Both the position numbers and the translations under genes were made by a program. A model generated the notes under the pieces. That model did not search any database. It was given only the letters and a program-made list of their open reading frames with translations, and was not told the origin of the DNA. Positions 18,517 through 25,941 of a DNA stretch of 64,000 nucleotides are shown piece by piece. The DNA lies in NCBI RefSeq assembly GCF_003205515.1, contig NZ_KZ826483.1, forward strand, positions 186,001 to 250,000, in the 5' to 3' direction. The stretch's first letter is position 1. Each line of letters opens with the position of its first letter. Origin of the DNA: Litorivita pollutaquae (GTDB lineage Bacteria > Pseudomonadota > Alphaproteobacteria > Rhodobacterales > Rhodobacteraceae).

Positions 18517-19211
18517 GCGCAGCCCTTACATATGTGGAGGGCGTGGCCGAGGGGCTTGCCCTTGAGGCCGCGGCGTTCAGGGCGCAGGGCGCTTTCACCT
18601 GTCTCTGGAGCCCGCGTCGCCGCGCGCTTGTTTGTCCGGCGAGCCTCCGGCGCAGGCCCGGATTTGACGTGGCGAAACGCGATTCAGCCACGCGCGGCTG
18701 GCCGTTGCATCTGCGCCCCACGGGCGGCGGTGCGGTGCCCCAAGGACCGGGGGTTTTGAACCTCGCGCTGGCGTTTACGGCTGATCGGACATTCACCATC
18801 GAGGACGGATACCGCCTGATTACACAGATCATTCAGGATGCAATCCCTGCCGGTTGGACCACGGGTGCGACCCCGAACAGCTTTTGCGACGGCGCATGGA
18901 ACCTGTCCCTGAACCGCCGCAAAGTCGTTGGCACGGCACAGCGCATACGCCCAGTTGGCAATGGACAGCGCCGCATTCTGGCCCATGCGCTGATTTTGGT
19001 GGAGGGCGATCTGGCCGCCGGGGCAGCAGCCGTCGATGCATTTCACCGTGACCTTTCCCTTGGCCCAATCGATGAGAATGTTCACACGACGTTGGACAGG
19101 GCCATCCCGTCGCTGCGTGATCCGATGAACACATTGGCCGCTTCACTCAATGAAATAGCACAGCGCGACATCCTGCGCGCAACACAGCATTTCGGTCGCC
19201 GAGCGGCCTGA
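18513..19211 (+). CDS. lipoate-protein ligase A family protein
   Basis: 232 residues from a GTG that overlaps the acoC stop codon (GTGTGA). It belongs to the BPL/LplA/LipB fold: LRPTGGGAVPQGPGVLNLALAF is the substrate-binding motif and the active-site lysine is probably that of NRRKVVGTAQRIR. The C-terminal accessory domain of some LplA proteins is absent or reduced. The coupled position makes it likely that it attaches lipoate (or transfers an octanoyl/lipoyl group) to the free-standing lipoyl protein of this operon. Its dedicated role is inference from context. Confidence 0.85.
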   Translation: MSAALTYVEGVAEGLALEAAAFRAQGAFTCLWSPRRRALVCPASLRRRPGFDVAKRDSATRGWPLHLRPTGGGAVPQGPGVLNLALAFTADRTFTIEDGYRLITQIIQDAIPAGWTTGATPNSFCDGAWNLSLNRRKVVGTAQRIRPVGNGQRRILAHALILVEGDLAAGAAAVDAFHRDLSLGPIDENVHTTLDRAIPSLRDPMNTLAASLNEIAQRDILRATQHFGRRAA

Positions 19212-19267
19212 ACCCAGGCCCGTGTGAACGACAAGGGCAATCGATACCAAAGAGGAGGATCCAACCC

Positions 19268-19570
19268 ATGACAGCCTATTCAGTACTGGCCGTAACACCC
19301 ACCGACGACAGCTGGATCCCCGGCTATATCGAGCCGGTCGGCGAGATCATCGCCAAACATGGCGGCAAGTATATTGCGCGCACAACCAGCCACGAACAGG
19401 TCGAGGGCGAAGACCAGCCCGCAGCCCTGCGCGTGATCCTTGAATGGCCAAACACGCAAGCGGCTCATGATTTCGTAAACGACCCCGACTATGCGCCCTA
19501 TCTTGAAGCCCGCCACAAGGGATCGACCAGCGTGCATTTCATTATCGACGGCAAGGATGATCTTGCCTGA
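19268..19570 (+). CDS. DUF1330 family protein
   Basis: 100 residues with AAAGAGGAGG upstream. It has the dimeric ferredoxin-like fold signature of DUF1330: YSVLAVTPTDDSW, EIIAKHGGKYIART, LRVILEWPNTQAAHDFVNDPDYAPYLEAR. Members are small dimeric alpha+beta proteins, some near catabolic operons, with no established reaction. It is the last clear gene of the aco operon. A 7-bp stem (AGCGGCG 19582-19588, CGCCGCT 19602-19608) follows at once. Confidence 0.88.
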   Translation: MTAYSVLAVTPTDDSWIPGYIEPVGEIIAKHGGKYIARTTSHEQVEGEDQPAALRVILEWPNTQAAHDFVNDPDYAPYLEARHKGSTSVHFIIDGKDDLA

Positions 19571-19637
19571 CCACCACCAATAGCGGCGGTGTCCTTGCTG
19601 ACGCCGCTGCCGACGACTGTCTTTAAGGAGCCCAAGA

Positions 19638-19703
19638 ATGACCAGAAAGACCTATAATGTGATCGTGATCCACATTCCGTCATACTCGGCATCCGAGGCT
19701 TAG
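19638..19703 (+). CDS. possible 21-residue peptide after the aco operon
   Basis: ATG 19638 has a textbook AAGGAG site 7 nt upstream and encodes 21 residues beginning MTRKTYNVIVIHIPSYS, stop at 19701-19703. The TYNVIVIH opening resembles the AYSVLAVT opening of the DUF1330 protein just upstream, so it could be the remnant of a duplicated copy or a real short peptide. Coding status is unproven. Confidence 0.4.
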   Translation: MTRKTYNVIVIHIPSYSASEA

Positions 19704-19781
19704 CGAAATGAAGCACAAACGTTTTTTTGGCCGCTTATGAAAAGGCGAGCCACATTTAGGACAAGGCAGGCCGGCCAAAGT

Positions 19782-21650
19782 TCAGGTCGGCCTCCGGATT
19801 TCGTATAGCTTTAGTTTCCGGTTGATTGTCGCTCGCCCCATGCCAAGCATCCGAGCGGCTTCGCTGACATTCCACCGGCTGTTGCTGAGCGCATCAAGAA
19901 TCATGCTGCGCTCGTCATAGACAGGCACCAGATTGGCAGGTGCGGTAGCGCAGGCCGGCGCGAGTATGGCAGTGGACAGAGGGGCAGCTATCGCGGATTG
20001 TTGCAAATCAAGCAGGTTGATCCGGTTGTCCTGTGCCGTGGCCAATGCGTTTTGAAGCGCGCCGCGCATTTCGCGGACATTGCCATGGAACGGCAGGCGA
20101 CAAAGCGCATCTTTGGCCTCGGCACTGAAGGTGACGTTACGACCAGTCAGCTGCGCGCACAGGGCCTGTGCCAGAACCTCGGGATGTTCACGCATGCGGA
20201 GGGGAGGTAGGAAAACCTTTGAGCCTGTTAGAAGATAAAATAGGTCGTCTCTGAAATGGCCCGCGTTGACGGCGTCTATCAAAGGTTTGCGGCTGGTGGA
20301 AACCACACGCAGGCGGCTGTCCTGGCCAAGGTCATCCGTTTGGTGGCGGTGTTCTTCCTGTTCATTCAGGAAACGTCGCAGCTCTGCCTGCGAAGCGCGC
20401 GGCAACTCGTCCACATTGTCAAACACCAAGGTTGTGCGAACGGCGTTGCCATAGGACATTCTTGAAACGACGCGGGCTTGCTCAATGACCCTGCGCAAAT
20501 GGTCTGTGTCGGCGTCACAGTCGCCAAGCGTCGCACAATCCAGATCAAAAACCGGTGCGTCAGGGGCATCGGTTTGCAGCAATGCGGCCGCAAGCGCGGA
20601 TTTCCCGGTTCCGGTTTCGCCTTCGAGGTGCAACATGGCTGTGTTTTCCAACATCGCTTGCGCGCGGCGACAGGCGGCAGCCATGCTGTGACTTCCGGTC
20701 GCCAATTGCTGTAGCGATGGTGGCAAGCGCCGTTTGCGCGCAGGGCCGGACGACAGCGGCTTGGACACCCGTTGGGGCGCGGCGGTCTTTGGCAAAGCAA
20801 CCGTCAGGTTTACGTTGGCCCCATGATTGCCTGGTATGGAAAGCACCCTTTCAGGCACATTCACCAGCCGATTGCTATCGACGCTAAAGATTGCCTCGAA
20901 CGCCTGACCTTTCAGCGATGCCGCGTTTGCGCCGTCAAGGCAGATGGAAACCGTCGAAGTGGCACCGATAATCATCCCTGCCTCATTCACCGCGACCAGA
21001 GCATCATCTGACAGGACGTGATCGCGCCCCCCGCGCGAGACGGTGACAAGCATCGCGTCGTTAAATTCCTTTTCAAACAGGTTGCGCTGAATGCGATGCG
21101 CGGTCTTTGCCAATAGCTGCTGGCCGAACAGATAATCTGCGCGATTACCCCGATCGACAGAGACAAGATTGATTGCACCAATCATCCCCCCGTTGGCATC
21201 CAGTATCGGAACGCCGGTACAGGCGAACTGCCTCAGCGTCGAAAAGTAATGATCCGCACCACGCACGGTGACTGCGCTCCCCGTCCGTAAGGCCATGGAT
21301 ACACCGTTTGTACCGGCCAGGCGTTCGTCCCAACATGACCCAAGGGCGATGCCATTCCAGCCGTCAGAGCCACTCGTCGCCCCGCTATGCTCAATCCGAA
21401 CAGAGACGCCATCGGCGTCGGTAACAACCAGACAATGACCGATTTCGCCCGCGACCGAAGCGAGATGTTGAAAGAAACCTTGCCTGCCGCCGGTGCTCTC
21501 GACGATCTGTTCAAGTCGAGGGGCCACTTCGGAGGATTGGAGGCGCATGATAGGCCGCCCGGTATCGTGCCGCAGGTTATACTGCCGCGCACACCGATCC
21601 CAGGATGCGGCAATCGCATCCGTTTGATTTGAGGTAATGAAACCTCCCAT
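19782..21650 (-). CDS. acoR: AcoR-type GAF/AAA+/Fis regulator lacking the GAFTGA loop
   Basis: 622 residues from ATG 21650 with GGAGGAG upstream. Residues ~60-190 are a GAF-type sensor (GHCLVVTDADGVSVRIE, GSCWDERLAGTNGVSMAL, QFACTGVPILD) as in acetoin-sensing AcoR. The AAA+ domain has Walker A GETGTGKS (344-351) and a weakened Walker B, TLVFDN, in place of the LDE form. The segment that should hold GAFTGA, the sigma-54 contact loop, is missing: after DLDCAT the chain runs straight into GDCDADTDHLRRVIEQAR. The C-terminus is a Fis HTH (WNVSEAARMLGMGRATINRKLKLYEI). It is probably the acetoin-responsive regulator of the adjacent operon, but acting through sigma-70-type promoters. Confidence 0.87.
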   Translation of the reverse strand: MGGFITSNQTDAIAASWDRCARQYNLRHDTGRPIMRLQSSEVAPRLEQIVESTGGRQGFFQHLASVAGEIGHCLVVTDADGVSVRIEHSGATSGSDGWNGIALGSCWDERLAGTNGVSMALRTGSAVTVRGADHYFSTLRQFACTGVPILDANGGMIGAINLVSVDRGNRADYLFGQQLLAKTAHRIQRNLFEKEFNDAMLVTVSRGGRDHVLSDDALVAVNEAGMIIGATSTVSICLDGANAASLKGQAFEAIFSVDSNRLVNVPERVLSIPGNHGANVNLTVALPKTAAPQRVSKPLSSGPARKRRLPPSLQQLATGSHSMAAACRRAQAMLENTAMLHLEGETGTGKSALAAALLQTDAPDAPVFDLDCATLGDCDADTDHLRRVIEQARVVSRMSYGNAVRTTLVFDNVDELPRASQAELRRFLNEQEEHRHQTDDLGQDSRLRVVSTSRKPLIDAVNAGHFRDDLFYLLTGSKVFLPPLRMREHPEVLAQALCAQLTGRNVTFSAEAKDALCRLPFHGNVREMRGALQNALATAQDNRINLLDLQQSAIAAPLSTAILAPACATAPANLVPVYDERSMILDALSNSRWNVSEAARMLGMGRATINRKLKLYEIRRPT

Positions 21651-21715
21651 CACGTCTCCTCCCGACTCTTATCTTTATGCGCAATCCCCTTGATCGGCAA
21701 ACGTTTTAAGACGCC

Positions 21716-22498
21716 TCAAGCGCCAGCCAACTCACTAATAGCCGCCATCAGTTGCGCAACATGTGCGCGGTCGGCGGCTGCGGGATGGGGCCGTGCGATG
21801 CGTCCTGCATCGTTGTCGTAATATTGCCCAGAGGCGTTGGCGAATTCATCGGACACTGCCGCACGGCGCAGGATGTCAGCCCCGATCCGCAGGTCATTGC
21901 CCGCCATTCCATAGGATTCCTTGACCATTTTTGTGGCAAGAAGAGACCCCGGGTTGACCGAGACAAACATCGGCCCGTCGGGGTGTTCGCGCGCCAATTC
22001 CTGCGACCAGATTGTCAACGCCAGCTTGCTTTGCGCATAGGCCTCGTTGTGGCCAAGTTGTTGCTCACCGCGCATGGCCTTGATGTTGACGGGGGCTTGC
22101 GCGGCTGACGAAAGGCTTACGACGCGACCGTCTTTGGGGACGATTGGCAGCAGGCCAACGGTCAAAGCCCAAGGTGCGATTGTGTTGACCATGAAACGCA
22201 CATCCAGCCCGCTGTCCGTGTGTGTGTTGGGAACCTTCAGAACCCCGGCATTGTTGATCAACACATCCAGGGTGTCATGTTTGGCACGGACATCTGCCAC
22301 CAAGGCGTTAACATCCTCCAGCAGCGAAAGGTCAGCGCGGAAGGTTTCCGGATTGCCCCCGACCTCGCGTGCCGCGGCTTCCAACTTGTCCGCGCTGCGC
22401 CCGTGCAACAGGACGTTGTGGCCCTCAGCAGTCAGCGTCTTGGCTGTCAAAAGGCCGATCCCGTCCGTCGCGCCGGTGATAAGAATTGTCTTGGTCAT
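21716..22498 (-). CDS. short-chain dehydrogenase/reductase
   Basis: 260 residues from MTKTILITGATDGIG, with GAGGAGAC upstream. Classical SDR features are the TGATDGIG cofactor loop, LLHGRSADK, which suggests NADP(H), NNAG, Ser in SLSSAAQ, the YAQSK catalytic Tyr/Lys pair and VNPGSLL. It follows the CmcJ/NvfI-like gene by 42 bp on the same strand, so the two probably form one unit. Substrate unknown; in this setting a ketone, diketone or aromatic carbonyl is plausible. Confidence 0.9.
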   Translation of the reverse strand: MTKTILITGATDGIGLLTAKTLTAEGHNVLLHGRSADKLEAAAREVGGNPETFRADLSLLEDVNALVADVRAKHDTLDVLINNAGVLKVPNTHTDSGLDVRFMVNTIAPWALTVGLLPIVPKDGRVVSLSSAAQAPVNIKAMRGEQQLGHNEAYAQSKLALTIWSQELAREHPDGPMFVSVNPGSLLATKMVKESYGMAGNDLRIGADILRRAAVSDEFANASGQYYDNDAGRIARPHPAAADRAHVAQLMAAISELAGA

Positions 22499-22540
22499 GT
22501 GAATGTCTCCTCGGTTGTGCAAGGCGCGGGTTGGCGCTCT

Positions 22541-23317
22541 TTAATAGCGAACCAACGTACGGCTCTCGATGCTTTGGCGGGGCGTCGTGACTGTCGGGTC
22601 TTCGACCAGATCAATCGCACTGTGGCCAACGCAGGGGCGGCCGGAATTGTCGTAGATGTTGAAAAACGCGACCTCGTCAGGCGTCATCCGTGAGCGGTAA
22701 ACCCATTCATGCCCAGCGTCTTTTGCCAACCCCATCACCTGCCCCTTGCGATCGGGGTAGATCAAGTCAATCACGATCCAATCTGCGTCTCTGACCGTCG
22801 ACGGCCGAATAAAGCCAAGAGGTGCAGAATTGATCGGGTTCGCGATCGGGCGCCAGACGTTGATAAAGGCATAATGACCCTGCGCCCATTCATCGGCCTT
22901 CTCAGGGCCAAGAATATCCACAAGACGCCTTTCCGCACCCTCGCGGCTATAATCGCTGTGGACGTGGCGGGCCGGGCGGCGCTTGGCCTGCGGATCATCG
23001 ATGCGTACTGTATGGTCAAAGGTGATCACCTCTTTTGCGCCAACTTCCTGTTTCAATAGATCGGCCAGTTCGGCATCATATCGGCTCTGCCAATTGTCGC
23101 CTTTGAAATTCGATATACCCGTCTGCGTGCTGGCAAAAGCAAAGCCATCCTCTGCAAAATCCGTGGCGGCCTCGCAGTTCCGTTGATCCTTCAATGCGAT
23201 TTTGGCAGCGAAAAACTCCGGCTCGATGAGGTTGCCAGCAATGCCATCCACATCAATTTCGAACGCCTGCCGAAACGGCTTGTGGACGTGATAATTTACG
23301 GTTCCGGTCTGTGTCAT
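22541..23317 (-). CDS. CmcJ/NvfI-family non-heme oxidoreductase-like protein
   Basis: 258 residues, AAAGGAG before the ATG. It has the family layout: a Y-x-VH strand near the start (VNYHVHKPFRQ), TFDHTVRIDDP, the conserved ARHVHSDYSREGA segment with the likely metal-binding His-x-Asp, INVWRPI, and the late EVAFFNIYDNSGRPCVGHSA with the distal His. CmcJ and NvfI act in cephamycin and meroterpenoid pathways as 2OG-type hydroxylases or methoxylation partners; bacterial homologues outside biosynthetic clusters are uncharacterised. The His-x-Asp...His triad supports an Fe(II) oxygenase (inference). It is divergent from a LysR regulator that probably controls it and the SDR. Confidence 0.82.
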   Translation of the reverse strand: MTQTGTVNYHVHKPFRQAFEIDVDGIAGNLIEPEFFAAKIALKDQRNCEAATDFAEDGFAFASTQTGISNFKGDNWQSRYDAELADLLKQEVGAKEVITFDHTVRIDDPQAKRRPARHVHSDYSREGAERRLVDILGPEKADEWAQGHYAFINVWRPIANPINSAPLGFIRPSTVRDADWIVIDLIYPDRKGQVMGLAKDAGHEWVYRSRMTPDEVAFFNIYDNSGRPCVGHSAIDLVEDPTVTTPRQSIESRTLVRY

Positions 23318-23474
23318 CAGAGACTCCTTTCCATCATGATCGGGCCAGTCTGCTCGGCGGATTACCGCAAAAGCCTTGAGTTGATGTCATCCTTAGGATG
23401 CGAATTTATACCTTGTGTTTCGCGCAATAAACTGCCGATAATGGAGTTCACTTTCTTGATTTTGGGTATAATTG

Positions 23475-24380
23475 ATGGAAACTGATCACCTTCGTCTGTT
23501 TGTAATGGCGGCAGAGCGGCTAAATATCAGTGCTGCGGGTCGTGAACTTGGCCTTGCCCCTGCCGTGGCAAGCGCGCGCCTTGCCAAATTGGAAACCGAG
23601 CTTGGGGTGGAGCTGCTACGGCGCACCACCCGCAAGGTTTCATTGTCACTGGAAGGGGCGGATTTTTTGCCCTATGCTCGGGAAATTCTTGCGCAATCAG
23701 AGGCCGCACAGGCGGCGTTGGGCGGCAAGGATGTCGGCGCCCAAGGCACCTTGCGCTTTGCCGCGCCCAGCAGTTTCGCACAGTTGCACATCATGCCGCT
23801 CTTGCCCGAATTCCAAACCCTTTTCCCCGATTTGACGCTGGACCTGCGCCTTTCGGATACCAGTTTTGATGCCATCGAAGGCAGTTTTGATCTGGCTCTC
23901 AGAAGTGCCCCACTGGCGGACAGCAGTTTGAAGGGTCGGAAGCTGTCGGATGACACCCGTGTTCTGTGTGCATCGCCAAGCTATCTGGAAACCCACGGTA
24001 CTCCCACGCACCCGTCCGACTTGTCAAACCAGCGTTTCATTGCGTGGTCCAACCTTGAACCACGTGAATTGCTTAGCACCGAGGGTGAAATTGCAAAGCT
24101 TGATCCCCAAACCATGACATGCCGGACAATCGTCGATGACGGCGACGCGCAACGCGAGGCGACGGTATCAGGCATCGGAGTTTCAATCAGCTCGCTGTGG
24201 AATATCGAACACGAAATCGCGGCAGGACGTTTGGTTCATATACTTCCGGATTGGTCCTTGAACGAGCGCACACTCCTATGGCTTGTCTATCCCCGTTCCA
24301 ATGTTTTGACTCCCAAAACCAGGATATTCATTGATTTCCTGATCAAACGGTTGGGAAACCGATCTGCCTGGTCGATATGA
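23475..24380 (+). CDS. LysR-family transcriptional regulator
   Basis: 301 residues from METDHLRLFV. The N-terminal winged HTH is SAAGRELGLAPAVASARLAKLETELGVELLRRTTR; the rest is a periplasmic-binding-like effector domain (GTLRFAAPSSFAQLHIMPLLPEF, FDLALR). It diverges from the CmcJ/NvfI gene over 157 bp, the standard arrangement for a LysR regulator and its target. A TATAAT at 23467-23472 abuts the start codon and would put the transcript start inside the gene, so I do not call it a promoter. Inducer unknown. Confidence 0.92.
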   Translation: METDHLRLFVMAAERLNISAAGRELGLAPAVASARLAKLETELGVELLRRTTRKVSLSLEGADFLPYAREILAQSEAAQAALGGKDVGAQGTLRFAAPSSFAQLHIMPLLPEFQTLFPDLTLDLRLSDTSFDAIEGSFDLALRSAPLADSSLKGRKLSDDTRVLCASPSYLETHGTPTHPSDLSNQRFIAWSNLEPRELLSTEGEIAKLDPQTMTCRTIVDDGDAQREATVSGIGVSISSLWNIEHEIAAGRLVHILPDWSLNERTLLWLVYPRSNVLTPKTRIFIDFLIKRLGNRSAWSI

Positions 24381-25097
24381 TACCGAGGCCCTTTGAGGCA
24401 TGGTTACAATTCACTAATCAGAAGGCATTTCGGTGAACTCGCGCTTCCTGAGTGTGGGGTATTGACAGCACGGTTCAGAGGCAAAACTTCCTATACGTCA
24501 CCTTGAAATAGAATGCGTACTTACCCGGCATGGGACAAATATCATGTGGCGATGCGGTGCGATCTGAAAGCGCAAACTTGGTTCTCAGTTAACTATTGCA
24601 TTTCGGAAGTAACACCATTGCGCTGGTCAAACCTCTCGAGGCCTCTTCACGGTCTCTCCGACGAATTGACTGGCTCAGACCCAGAGTTTGCCGCTGCGGC
24701 TCATTCGAACCTGATGGTTCTTACGAATTGAGCGAATGTCTCCTTTGAGTGGCCGCATCGCAGCATCGGGAGTGCGTGCTGAGAGACCGGTATGGGCCGG
24801 TAGCGGCGATCGTTTCCGAACGGGTGGATATCCTAAGCCAAAGCGATATCAGTTGCGCCTGTTCAGAGAGCTTGTTCGCCCGTTCGGACAGATGCGCCTC
24901 ATCGGCCTGATGCTTTTCTGCATGGAGGCGATAAACACGGCGCATGATTTTGCAAAAGGCGCAAAAAGGGGACGTCGGGCCATCTGCGCGCGGTTGCTTC
25001 CGGCCTAAGCGCCCGGCGCGTCCGTCTTCGCCTGTTTCGGCCCAAGTGGGCGCGCGGGAGCGGGCGTCATCAACCTGACCCACGCTTTAGGCACCTC
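24381..25097. other. gene-free or decayed region
   Basis: 717 bp in which I see no supportable gene. Short open frames (for example 24513-24731 forward and 24721-25083 reverse) have no ribosome-binding site and no recognisable sequence, and overlap each other. It may hold remnants of former genes. Confidence 0.5.
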
Positions 25098-25415
25098 TCA
25101 GTTGATCAGTGCCTTCACCAAAAGCGTTGCAGCTGCCGCAAGGTAAATGCTGTCTCCATTCACGACATAGACTTCGTTGCGGCCGGGGCGCGGAAGGCCA
25201 CGTGCGCGCCAATTGTTGACTACGACCACCTCCTGTTTGCGGAACCGGTGCCCGACGGCATGCCGGTGCTGCTGTTTGACCACCTTCACTTTGGCGCCGT
25301 GATGCTGGGCGCTGTGCTTTACGACTGTTCTGTCCGCCATGGCGGTGATCGGCATGACAGCTGTGGCGGTCGCCAAAACAAAAATTGCTGCGCATCGTTT
25401 CATTCGGTTCTGCAT
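25098..25415 (-). CDS. RcnB-family periplasmic protein
   Basis: 105 residues with GAGGAGGAT upstream. A signal peptide (AAIFVLATATAVMPITAMA) is followed by a His/Lys-rich stretch (KHSAQHHGAKVKVVKQQHRHAVGHRF) and the RcnB-type end (WRARGLPRPGRNEVYVVNGDSIYLAAAATLLVKAL). RcnB in E. coli is a periplasmic modulator of nickel/cobalt export; most homologues are uncharacterised. No rcnA exporter is near. The histidines suggest metal binding (inference). Confidence 0.8.
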   Translation of the reverse strand: MQNRMKRCAAIFVLATATAVMPITAMADRTVVKHSAQHHGAKVKVVKQQHRHAVGHRFRKQEVVVVNNWRARGLPRPGRNEVYVVNGDSIYLAAAATLLVKALIN

Positions 25416-25941
25416 AGGATCCTCCTCATTTGCACTTCTTATTTTACGTTGGTGCTGCAGGTTTCCGTCGCTGAAACATCTAGGCGATGTGTGATCATCC
25501 GCGTTTGGGTGGGCGATCTTGGACGTCAGAAGGCTGTAATATTGACGCGGGCAAACGTCGCCCGCCGTGGGGCGGCGGCGCTCAATGGGGATTGCAGGGT
25601 ATCTCTTGGATCGAAATCAAGCCGGAGAGGGCGGGGGGCATTGCCTGCCGTGCGGGGGGGCAGGCTGTCGTTCTGGAGGTGCTATGAGCGTGCTTTACCG
25701 TCTCGGTGACGCCAGACATTTTGCGAGCCGGCGCACCGGATTTCACGCTCCAGGATTTCAAAGAGCTTGCGGCCCGCCGGATGGGTTTCTCTCGATCCGC
25801 CCAAGAAGGCACCAGGACGGAAAGAGCCATGCGCGACCCTTCGCAGATGCCATGGGCCAGACCAACGGCGGCTGGTCTTGATCCGGGTCGCCGTGACCTT
25901 CTCCAAAGCCACCTTGGCTTCGGCTCCTGCATGATACGGCG
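25416..25941. other. intergenic region between the RcnB-like gene and the RND operon
   Basis: 526 bp after the leftward RND operon. Overlapping open frames on both strands (25582-25932 reverse, 25706-26029 forward) have no family features or ribosome-binding sites. I see no clear terminator. Confidence 0.45.

Noticed and set aside
23467-23472. TATAAT as a -10 box for the LysR gene
   Set aside because: It is 2 nt from the start codon, so transcription would begin inside the coding region, and no -35 lies at normal spacing.
24513-24731. 72-codon forward ORF after the LysR gene
   Set aside because: No ribosome-binding site, no recognisable domain, and atypical composition for a coding frame in this genome.
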